A DNA stretch of 38,792 nucleotides, from the NCBI GenBank assembly GCA_947651825.1, contig CANTAQ010000011.1, positions 1-38,792 of the forward strand. Reading direction: 5' to 3'. Positions 32,777 through 38,792 of the stretch are shown piece after piece. This stretch comes from an uncultured Clostridium sp. (GTDB lineage Bacteria > Bacillota > Clostridia > TANB77 > CAG-508). Numbering within the stretch: position 1 is the stretch's first letter; each line of letters begins with the position of its first letter. The position numbers and the translations under genes were made by a program. The notes below the pieces were generated by a model. It was not told where the DNA came from. It saw nothing but the letters and a program-made list of their open reading frames with translations, and searched no databases.

Positions 32777-32837
32777 ATTATAATTGTTATATGATTAATA
32801 GTAAATAGTATAAATGGAAATGTAATAAAATTGTAAT
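32777..32837 (-). promoter_or_regulatory. Pilin-type promoter, copy 3, with tandem TGTAAT boxes
   Basis: Minus strand TTTACT (32800-32805), 17 bp, TATAAT (32777-32782); TGTAAT boxes at 32821-32826 and 32832-32837. The surrounding sequence has diverged from copies 1 and 2, so the conserved parts are likely functional. The remaining 32840-33034 holds AT-rich sequence with a TATAAT at 32984-32989, possibly the pyrH -10. Confidence 0.75.
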
Positions 32838-33034
32838 ATAATTTTGTTTTTATAAAGATATTTAGCATTCTTGTCGGAATGTTTTATACTATTCATATTA
32901 CTTGAATGAATTATAAATAGTTTATTTAAAAAAATAGCAAGTTTATGGAGAATTTAAAAAAATTTCAATAAATACTTTATTTTTATAATAAGATTATGAT
33001 AGAATGTTAAAAGAAATTTTAAATGGAGGTTATT

Positions 33035-33739
33035 ATGGAAACAGCATATAAACGTGTTTTGCTAAAACTTAGTGGTGAAGCTTTGGCTGGCGAAAGAAAA
33101 AACGGAGTAGATGCACAAATAGTAGGAAACATATGTGATAAAGTAAAAGAAGTAATAGATATGGGAGTTCAAGTTTCAATAGTAGTAGGAGGAGGAAACT
33201 TTTGGAGAGGTAGATATGGACATGAAATGGAAAGAACAACATCAGATTATATGGGAATGCTTGCAACTACTATTAATGGATTGGCATTACAAGATGCTTT
33301 AGAAGCAAGAGGAATACACACAAGACTACAAACGGCTATAGAAATGAGACAAATTGCAGAGCCATATATAAAGAGAAAAGCAATTAAGCATCTAGATAAA
33401 GGAAGAGTGGTAATCTTTGCATGTGGTACAGGAAATCCATATTTTTCAACAGATACAGGAGCAGCATTAAGAGCAGCAGAAACTGAATCAGAGGTAATTT
33501 TACTTGCAAAAACAATAGATGGAGTATATTCAGCTGATCCAAAGGAAGATAAAAATGCTGTTAAATATGATGAGATAAGTTATTTAGATATTTTAAATAA
33601 AGACTTAAAAGTAATGGATTCAACAGCAACATCACTTTGTAGAGACAATAAAATTCCACTAGTAGTATTTGGAATAGATAAGCCAGATAATATAGTGAAA
33701 ATAATTAAAGGAGAAAGGATAGGAACTATAGTAAAATAA
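33035..33739 (+). CDS. pyrH: UMP kinase
   Basis: 234 residues. Phosphorylates UMP to UDP with ATP; bacterial UMP kinases are hexameric and of the amino-acid-kinase fold. Motifs: [11 protein letters not shown] (about 9-19), [10 protein letters not shown], the acceptor-site region [17 protein letters not shown] and [17 protein letters not shown] at 33035 follows GGAGG; an in-frame ATG at 33023 has none. It is followed by frr 19 bases on, the usual pyrH-frr pair; tsf, often upstream, is not here. Confidence 0.95.
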   Translation: METAYKRVLLKLSGEALAGERKNGVDAQIVGNICDKVKEVIDMGVQVSIVVGGGNFWRGRYGHEMERTTSDYMGMLATTINGLALQDALEARGIHTRLQTAIEMRQIAEPYIKRKAIKHLDKGRVVIFACGTGNPYFSTDTGAALRAAETESEVILLAKTIDGVYSADPKEDKNAVKYDEISYLDILNKDLKVMDSTATSLCRDNKIPLVVFGIDKPDNIVKIIKGERIGTIVK

Positions 33740-33758
33740 TAGTTCAAAGGAGGTTTTT

Positions 33759-34307
33759 ATGGATATAAAATCAATAGAAGAAAAAATGAATAAAACAATT
33801 AGCATTTTACAAGAAAACTTAGCAGAAGTAAGAGCAGGAAGAGCTAATCCAGCAATATTAAATAAGGTAATGATAGACTATTATGGAACTCCAACACCAA
33901 TAAATCAAGTAGCAGGAATATCAGTTCCAGAAGCAAGACTAATAGTAATTCAACCATGGGATGCAAGCATTTTAAAAGAAATTGAAAGAGAAATAATAAA
34001 GGCAGAAATTGGGATAAATCCAAATAATGATGGAAAAGTAATAAGATTAGCATTTCCAGAATTAACAGAGGAAAGAAGAAAAGAATTAGTAAAAGAAATA
34101 AAGAAAATGGGAGAAGATGCTAAAGTTTCTGTACGTTCAGTTAGACGTGAAGGAATGGATATTGTAAAAGCAGAACAAAAAGAAGGAACAATTACTGAAG
34201 ATGAACAAAAGACATATGAAGATAAAATACAAAAATTGACAGATAGTAAAGTACAAGAAATAGATAATCAGATAGATAAAAAAGAAAACGAAATAATGAG
34301 TGTATAG
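33759..34307 (+). CDS. frr: Ribosome recycling factor
   Basis: 182 residues, standard length. Splits post-termination ribosomes with EF-G. Family segments EVRAGRANPAILNKVMIDYYG, TPINQVAGISVPEAR, NDGKVIRLAFPELTEERRKE and VSVRSVRREGMD are all present. AAAGGAGG lies 7 bases before the ATG. Second gene of pyrH-frr, closed by the terminator at 34312-34345. Confidence 0.96.
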   Translation: MDIKSIEEKMNKTISILQENLAEVRAGRANPAILNKVMIDYYGTPTPINQVAGISVPEARLIVIQPWDASILKEIEREIIKAEIGINPNNDGKVIRLAFPELTEERRKELVKEIKKMGEDAKVSVRSVRREGMDIVKAEQKEGTITEDEQKTYEDKIQKLTDSKVQEIDNQIDKKENEIMSV

Positions 34308-34311
34308 GTTT

Positions 34312-34347
34312 AAAACTCCAGTTTCTGAGAAAGAAACGGAGTTTTTT
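34312..34347 (+). terminator. Terminator after frr
   Basis: AAAACTCC-A-GTTTCT pairs with AGAAAC-GGAGTTTT, then Ts. Confidence 0.85.
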
Positions 34348-34351
34348 ATAA

Positions 34352-34368
34352 TGTCGAAATATGTCGAA
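34352..34368 (+). promoter_or_regulatory. Tandem Spo0A boxes
   Basis: Two perfect TGTCGAA boxes (34352-34358 and 34362-34368), same strand, 10 bp period, 30 bp upstream of the -35 of the DUF6514-like gene. This fits activation by Spo0A. Confidence 0.6.
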
Positions 34369-34397
34369 TAAGTCAGAATTCTAGAGTACGATTTTTC

Positions 34398-34450
34398 TTG
34401 ATTTTGTAAGAAATCTATTGTATCATATATGAAGTTTAATTTCTTACAAA
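34398..34450 (+). promoter_or_regulatory. Promoter and inverted repeat of the DUF6514-like gene
   Basis: TTGATT (34398-34403), 17 bp, TATCAT (34421-34426). TTTGTAAGAAAT (34403-34414) in the spacer is exactly complementary to ATTTCTTACAAA (34439-34450) in the leader; the two arms flank the -10 and start region, as an operator pair would. Confidence 0.5.
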
Positions 34451-34474
34451 GCGTTAGGAAAGGAGTTATTAATT

Positions 34475-34813
34475 TTGAGTATATTGGGTACATATTATGG
34501 TGCAATAGTACTAAATGAAAAAAGGTTAGTAGAAACTAACATGAAAAACAGAATAAAATTAGAATATTATGCAACAGAAAAGCCAATATGTGTTAAAGAA
34601 GAATATGAAATAGCTTATGGAATATCAATAATCAAAAAAGAATATTGTAAAAATAGAATAAAACGTGAAAAAAACAGTGTAGAAAAAATATCAACTAATA
34701 AAAGAAAAATTAAAGATATTATAAAAATGTTAAAAGAGTATGAAGTAACACCAATAGCATTGGAAGACGTATTAGAAGATCTTTTGAAACAAGATAAACG
34801 TGAGGTTGCATAA
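34475..34813 (+). CDS. DUF6514-like small protein
   Basis: 112 residues, no membrane segment. EYEIAYGISIIKKE near the middle and the C-terminal KIKDIIKMLKEYEVTPIALEDVLEDLL resemble the clostridial DUF6514 family, whose members end in a similar helix-rich segment before VIEDFL. The family has no known function. A TTG start at 34475 is used, with AAGGAG 9 bases upstream. It is monocistronic, with tandem Spo0A boxes, its own promoter and a terminator at 34812-34847, so a sporulation or stationary-phase role is inferred. Confidence 0.65.
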   Translation: MSILGTYYGAIVLNEKRLVETNMKNRIKLEYYATEKPICVKEEYEIAYGISIIKKEYCKNRIKREKNSVEKISTNKRKIKDIIKMLKEYEVTPIALEDVLEDLLKQDKREVA

Positions 34814-34847
34814 AAGAGGGAGATAAAATGAAAGTTATCTCCCTTTT
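34812..34847 (+). terminator. Terminator of the DUF6514-like gene
   Basis: GGGAGATAA (34818-34826) pairs with TTATCTCCC (34835-34843), extended by A-T pairs, followed by TTTT. Confidence 0.8.
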
Positions 34848-34926
34848 AAATATGTAGTATATGTTAGAATATTAGATTTATAGTAATTACTAAATTTATA
34901 CATGAAATATATTTAATTGTAATGTA

Positions 34927-34955
34927 TTTACTTTTTAAATAGATTATTATAAAAT
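34927..34955 (+). promoter_or_regulatory. Promoter of the calcium ATPase gene
   Basis: TTTACT (34927-34932), 17 bp, TAAAAT (34950-34955). The -10 overlaps an in-frame ATG at 34954, which therefore cannot be the start codon. Confidence 0.5.
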
Positions 34956-34998
34956 GTATTTTAACAAATTAAGAGATAAAAGGAGGAAGAATTTTAAA

Positions 34999-37704
34999 TT
35001 GGAAAATTGGTTTAATTTAAGCGAATCAGAAACAAGGGAGAAACTGAATACAGACTGTGATAAAGGAATTACACAGGCAGAAGTAGAAGCAAGAAGAAAA
35101 AAATATGGCATGAATGAATTAGAGGCAAAAAAGAAAAAAAGTCTTATTGTAAAATTTCTAGAGCAATTTAAGGATTTTATGATAATTGTACTTATAATTT
35201 CTGCAATTATTTCAGGTGTTGTTGGAGTAATGGAAGAAGGAATTTCAGGAATAACAGACACTGTAATAATATTAATAGTAGTAATAGTAAACGCAATAAT
35301 AGGAGTAATGCAAGAAAACAAAGCTGAAAAATCGTTAGAAGCATTACAAAAGCTAAGTAGCCATGTTGCGAAGGTCATAAGAAATGGGAAATTAGAAGTA
35401 GTTCCATCAAGAGAACTTGTGCCAGGAGACATAGTGTTACTTGAAACAGGTGATTATATACCAGCAGATTTAAGAGTTATAGAATCTGTAAATTTAAAAT
35501 CACAAGAATCTGCTTTAACAGGAGAGTCTGTGCCAGTAGAAAAAATTTCTGATAAGATTGCAGATGAAAAAGTAGGAATAGGTGATAGAGTAAATATGCT
35601 ATTTTCATCAAGCTTAGTTACATATGGAAGAGGAAAAGCAATTGTAGTTGAAACTGGAATGAATACAGAAGTAGGTAAAATAGCAAATATTATAAATTCA
35701 GCAGAGGAAGATACAACACCATTACAAAAGAAATTGGATAAGCTAGGAAAAACTTTAGGAATAGTAGCTTTAATAATTTGTGTTATCATATTTATAGTAG
35801 GACTAGCATATGGAAAAGAAGCTATTGCAATGTTTATGACAGCTGTAAGCTTAGCAGTAGCAGCAATACCAGAAGGGTTACCAGCAGTTTCAACAATTGT
35901 TTTAGCAATAGGTGTACAAAGAATGGTAAAAAGAAATGCAATTGTAAAGAAATTACCAGCAGTTGAAACATTAGGAAGTGCAACAGTCATATGTTCAGAT
36001 AAAACTGGAACATTGACACAAAATAAAATGACAGTAGAAAAAATATATTACAATAATAGACTTATAGATTTGAAAGAATTTAAAAGAGATTTATCAGATA
36101 ATGACTTAAATAAGTTAGTACACAGTGCAATGCTATGTAATGATACTAAAATATCAGAGAGTAATGAACTTGCAGGAGATCCAACAGAAACAGCACTTGT
36201 AGATTTTGGATTAAATTTAGATTATGAAACACCAATATATGAACAATATCCAAGAGTTGATGAAATTCCATTTGATTCAGATAGGAAGTTAATGACAACA
36301 GTTCATGAAGAAGGCAATGGCAAATATATAGTTTATACAAAAGGTGGAGTAGATGAATTATTAGCAAAATGTAATAGGTATTTATTAGATGGAAATATTA
36401 AAGAAGATTTAGAAATCTTTAAGAAGGATATAAAGAAAAACAATGAAGAAATGGCAACACATGCATTAAGAGTTTTAGCAATGGCATATAAGGAATTAGA
36501 TTATAAGCCATCAAAAGAAGAAATGAAAAGCATTGAATCAAACTTAATATATATTGGTATGGTAGGAATGATAGATCCTCCAAGGCTAGAAGTAAAAGAC
36601 GCAATAGAAAAATGTAAATCAGCAGGAATAAAGACAGTAATGATTACAGGAGACCATAAAATAACAGCAATAGCAATAGCAAAAGCATTAGGTATTTTAA
36701 AAGATGAAAAAGAAGCAATAACAGGGTTAGAACTTGAAGAAATGAGTCAAGAAGAATTAACTAAAAATGTAAGAAGATATTCTGTTTATGCAAGAGTATC
36801 TCCAGAACATAAAGTAAGGATAGTAAAGGCATGGAAAGAAAATGGAGAAACTGTTGCAATGACAGGAGATGGTGTGAATGATGCTCCATCACTAAAGATA
36901 GCAGATATAGGGTGTGCAATGGGAGTAGTAGGAACAGATGTTGCAAAAGAAGCTGCAGATGTAATTTTAACAGATGATAACTTCGCAACAGTAGTATCTG
37001 CAGTAGAAGAGGGTAGACGTATATATGATAATATATTAAAGGCAATACAATTCTTATTATCAAGCAATATAGGAGAAATAGTAACTCTATTTTTAGCAAT
37101 ACTAATAACACCTATTTTATCAAGTAAATTCGGAATAGATATAGGACTAATAGAAATGCTATTACCAATACATTTATTATGGGTAAATTTAGTAACAGAT
37201 TCATTACCAGCATTAGCATTAGCTGTTGATCCAGCAGACCCAGATATAATGAAGAGAAAACCAATAAAGCAAGATAAAGGAATATTTACAAAAGGAATGA
37301 CATGGAGAATTATTTACCAAGGTATAATGATAGGTGTATTAACTTTAATAGCTTTTATTGTAGGCTTGAGTACAGAGGGAGTAGACGCAGAAACTAAAGT
37401 TAGAATAGGACAAACAATGGCATTTTATGTATTGGCACTTTCTGAATTAGTACATGTATTTAATATAAGAAATAACCATAAATCATTATTTAAGACAAAA
37501 GTATTTAATAATGGAAAATTAATATTAGCTAACTTTGTATCAGCTACGTTAATGTTTTTAATATTACTTACAGAACCATTAAGAGAGATATTTAATTTAG
37601 AATTATTACCAGCAGAACATATATTTGAGATTATTATATTAGTACTTTCTCCAATTGTTATAGTAGAAATATTTAAGTTATTTAAAATAAATGGAAAGGA
37701 TTAG
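34999..37704 (+). CDS. Calcium-transporting P-type ATPase (P2A)
   Basis: 901 residues. Pumps Ca2+ out of the cytosol at the expense of ATP. N-terminal cation-ATPase domain (GITQAEVEARRKKYGMNEL), actuator loop with SALTGES, M4 AAIPEGLPAV carrying a calcium-site Glu, phosphorylation site CSDKTGTLTQNKMT, nucleotide-binding KGGVDELL, hinge MTGDGVNDAPSLK and M6 NLVTDSLPALAL with the Asn/Asp of the calcium site. These place it with SERCA-like bacterial pumps such as YloB or LMCA1. A TTG start at 34999 is preferred (AGGAGG lies 12 bases upstream, rather far); the ATG at 34954 overlaps the promoter. The DUF1653 gene follows closely. Confidence 0.9.
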   Translation: MENWFNLSESETREKLNTDCDKGITQAEVEARRKKYGMNELEAKKKKSLIVKFLEQFKDFMIIVLIISAIISGVVGVMEEGISGITDTVIILIVVIVNAIIGVMQENKAEKSLEALQKLSSHVAKVIRNGKLEVVPSRELVPGDIVLLETGDYIPADLRVIESVNLKSQESALTGESVPVEKISDKIADEKVGIGDRVNMLFSSSLVTYGRGKAIVVETGMNTEVGKIANIINSAEEDTTPLQKKLDKLGKTLGIVALIICVIIFIVGLAYGKEAIAMFMTAVSLAVAAIPEGLPAVSTIVLAIGVQRMVKRNAIVKKLPAVETLGSATVICSDKTGTLTQNKMTVEKIYYNNRLIDLKEFKRDLSDNDLNKLVHSAMLCNDTKISESNELAGDPTETALVDFGLNLDYETPIYEQYPRVDEIPFDSDRKLMTTVHEEGNGKYIVYTKGGVDELLAKCNRYLLDGNIKEDLEIFKKDIKKNNEEMATHALRVLAMAYKELDYKPSKEEMKSIESNLIYIGMVGMIDPPRLEVKDAIEKCKSAGIKTVMITGDHKITAIAIAKALGILKDEKEAITGLELEEMSQEELTKNVRRYSVYARVSPEHKVRIVKAWKENGETVAMTGDGVNDAPSLKIADIGCAMGVVGTDVAKEAADVILTDDNFATVVSAVEEGRRIYDNILKAIQFLLSSNIGEIVTLFLAILITPILSSKFGIDIGLIEMLLPIHLLWVNLVTDSLPALALAVDPADPDIMKRKPIKQDKGIFTKGMTWRIIYQGIMIGVLTLIAFIVGLSTEGVDAETKVRIGQTMAFYVLALSELVHVFNIRNNHKSLFKTKVFNNGKLILANFVSATLMFLILLTEPLREIFNLELLPAEHIFEIIILVLSPIVIVEIFKLFKINGKD

Positions 37705-37708
37705 AAAA

Positions 37709-37951
37709 ATGGAAGTCAAGATAAAAGGAATATATAAGCATTTTAAAGGAGATTATTATATAGTAGAAGATGTTGCAATACATAGTGAGACAAAAGAAAA
37801 ATATATAGTATATAGAGGTCTTTATGGAGATGGAAAGTTATATATAAGACCATATGACATGTTTATGTCAGAAGTAGATAGGGTAAAATATCCAAATGTA
37901 GAACAAAAATATAGATTTGAATTACAAGATATCAAATCAAAAAATGTATAA
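37709..37951 (+). CDS. DUF1653-family small protein
   Basis: 80 residues. KGIYKHFKGDYYIVEDVAIH, SETKEKYIVYRGLYGDGKLY and IRPYDMF match the DUF1653 pattern (G-x-Y-x-H-x-K-G, HSET, YR.LYG, RP...F). Function unknown. The ATG at 37709 follows GGAAAGGA; an in-frame ATG at 37691 inside the end of the ATPase gene is the alternative. It is probably cotranscribed with the calcium ATPase and ends at the terminator 37961-37982. Confidence 0.85.
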   Translation: MEVKIKGIYKHFKGDYYIVEDVAIHSETKEKYIVYRGLYGDGKLYIRPYDMFMSEVDRVKYPNVEQKYRFELQDIKSKNV

Positions 37952-37960
37952 TTGAGATAG

Positions 37961-37983
37961 AAGGTCGGAGTTGTCCGACCTTT
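37961..37983 (+). terminator. Terminator after the DUF1653 gene
   Basis: AAGGTCGGA (37961-37969), loop GTTG, TCCGACCTT (37974-37982), then T. Confidence 0.8.
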
Positions 37984-38069
37984 GATTGTTAATGATAGAA
38001 ATATAGGAGCGATTTCATAAGTTATATATTTAAAACATAAAAACAAATTTAAAAAATGAAATAAAACTC

Positions 38070-38099
38070 TTGACAAGCAATGCAATAAAGTAGTATAAT
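38070..38099 (+). promoter_or_regulatory. tRNA-Leu promoter
   Basis: TTGACA (38070-38075), 18 bp, TATAAT (38094-38099), 33 bases before the tRNA. Confidence 0.8.
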
Positions 38100-38132
38100 C
38101 TTAAATGTCGCAAGACAATGCCAGTTAAAAAT

Positions 38133-38220
38133 GCAGATGTGGCGGAACTGGCAGACGCACAGGACTTAAAATCCTGCGGACTAATAATCCGTGCCGGTTC
38201 GATTCCGGCCATCTGCACCA
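38133..38220 (+). tRNA. tRNA-Leu (anticodon UAA)
   Basis: 88 bases including an encoded CCA. Acceptor GCAGATG pairs with CATCTGC. The anticodon stem CAGGA/TCCTG encloses loop CTTAAAA with anticodon TAA at 38167-38169, followed by the long variable arm of class II tRNAs and a T arm GCCGGTTCGATTCCGGC. The loop has the normal seven bases. Confidence 0.95.
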
Positions 38221-38261
38221 ACGACGTATCTGTTCGAACTTTTTATAGAACAGAGAGATAC

Positions 38262-38302
38262 AAAAATCAATCAGAAAATAATAAAATCTGGTTGATTTTT
38301 TT
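38262..38302 (+). terminator. Terminator after tRNA-Leu
   Basis: AAAAATCAATCAGA (38262-38275) pairs with TCTGGTTGATTTTT (38287-38300) with one mismatch or G-T pair, then Ts. A smaller hairpin CTGTTC/GAACAG lies just before it. Confidence 0.75.
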
Positions 38303-38351
38303 GTTGCTTAAAAACAATATTAAAATCATCCAAGAAAGGATGGTGCTTGAA

Positions 38352-38621
38352 ATGAAGATAGTTAAGCAAGAACTAGAGTTTGAGGAATGTTTAAAACAAC
38401 GACTTAAATTTATATGTGAGTTTTCTAAAGTTACTCCTATTTTTATCAATGGTAGCATTAGAAAATTAGAGAGAACCAATCTTACATATATTGAACCACA
38501 CAGAGTGATTATTAAGAATGTTACTTTTTTAGTTTTTAATTATTCTAATGACGTGTATATTTCAAATTTAACTAAAAAGATTAAATTATCAGAGTTAGAA
38601 GAATATTTGAAAAATATATAA
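38352..38621 (+). CDS. Small protein of unknown function
   Basis: 89 residues, not recognised. It starts MKIVKQELEFEECLKQRLKF and has alternating hydrophobic strands (VTPIFINGSI, RVIIKNVTFLVFNYSNDVYI) before a C-terminal helix (LSELEEYLKNI), an alpha-beta-beta-alpha layout without membrane segments. ATG at 38352 is chosen over ATG at 38340; both share AAAGGATGG upstream. It stands alone after the tRNA terminator, and no promoter of its own is obvious. Confidence 0.6.
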   Translation: MKIVKQELEFEECLKQRLKFICEFSKVTPIFINGSIRKLERTNLTYIEPHRVIIKNVTFLVFNYSNDVYISNLTKKIKLSELEEYLKNI

Positions 38622-38631
38622 TTGTAAATAT

Positions 38632-38792
38632 TTGACATTTCTTAAAATCGTAGTATAATATAATCAATAAAAATTTATATTTACTCGGCAAGAGTTATAT
38701 ATATATTGAGTACTTTGAAAAAATTATATTATATTGCATTATTATATTTTAGTTTATGATAAATGGATTTAAGAGATGTCAGTAGTACTCGT
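38632..38792 (+). promoter_or_regulatory. Strong promoter followed by non-coding sequence at the window edge
   Basis: TTGACA (38632-38637), 16 bp, TATAAT (38654-38659). No open frame with a ribosome site follows in the remaining ~130 bases. A small hairpin ACTC..GAGT (around 38683-38695) and the pair GAGTAC (38708) with GTACTC (near 38785) suggest a structured leader or small RNA continuing beyond the window. Confidence 0.45.

Noticed and set aside
38118..38351. Open frame running through tRNA-Leu, encoding a peptide with AELADAQDLKSCG
   Set aside because: This is the familiar translation of a tRNA-Leu gene; only the part from 38352 has a ribosome site and protein-like sequence.
1..38792. 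Insertion sequences, prophage or plasmid modules
   Set aside because: No transposase, integrase, capsid or replication gene was found; base composition is uniform.

Overview
This window is AT-rich DNA from an endospore-forming, Gram-positive bacterium. The spoIIAA-spoIIAB-sigF operon, spoIID and a spoIIQ-like gene sit beside clpE, carD, pyrH-frr and comM-dprA-yraN, with AGGAGG ribosome sites, many TTG starts and TTGACA/TATAAT promoters. A member of the Clostridia, possibly an uncultured gut lineage, fits best. The species cannot be named from sequence alone.

Layout. 1-579: upstream region of a pilin-like gene lying just left of the window, then a dispersed repeat and the prs promoter. 580-12130: prs, a c-di-GMP phosphodiesterase with a degenerate GGDEF domain (minus strand), and an 8 kb cyclic beta-1,2-glucan synthase gene. 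12275-15026: a small XRE regulator and a NatAB-type ABC exporter. 15084-16622: second copy of the repeat and a prepilin-like gene. 16985-19750: comM-dprA-yraN. 19930-22411: an SDR reductase, a cytosolic CBM25-like protein, an XRE/S24 regulator and a divergent small XRE regulator. 22514-27654: VanW-family wall protein, clpE, pgsA. 27818-31179: the spoIIA operon, spoIID and spoIIQ. 31287-32728: carD and a third pilin-like gene. 33035-38621: pyrH-frr, a DUF6514-like gene behind Spo0A boxes, a calcium P-type ATPase, a DUF1653 protein, tRNA-Leu(UAA) and a small orphan gene.

The main result is a recoding signal. Four genes (comM, a small XRE regulator, sigF and a prepilin-like gene) look broken, at six positions in total. 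At each position the reading frame meets a CGG codon. Skipping its C, or reading CGGN as one four-base glycine codon, restores the family sequence at a conserved glycine (Walker A of ComM, region 2 of SigF, the HTH turn of XRE, the prepilin cleavage glycine). I found no other in-frame CGG in any intact gene here, while about two dozen out-of-frame CGG triplets are harmless. This suggests that CGG is not an ordinary arginine codon in this organism but a +1 frameshift signal. All four genes serve development, competence, surface or regulatory functions; none is housekeeping. A systematic sequence error is the main alternative.

A second pattern is a shared promoter in front of three pilin-like genes: TTTACT, 17 bp, TATAAT, with two TGTAAT boxes (as read on the plus strand) 11 bp apart at a constant distance, which looks like a response-regulator site. 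Spo0A-type boxes (TGNCGAA) appear in tandem with 10 bp spacing upstream of comM and of the DUF6514-like gene.
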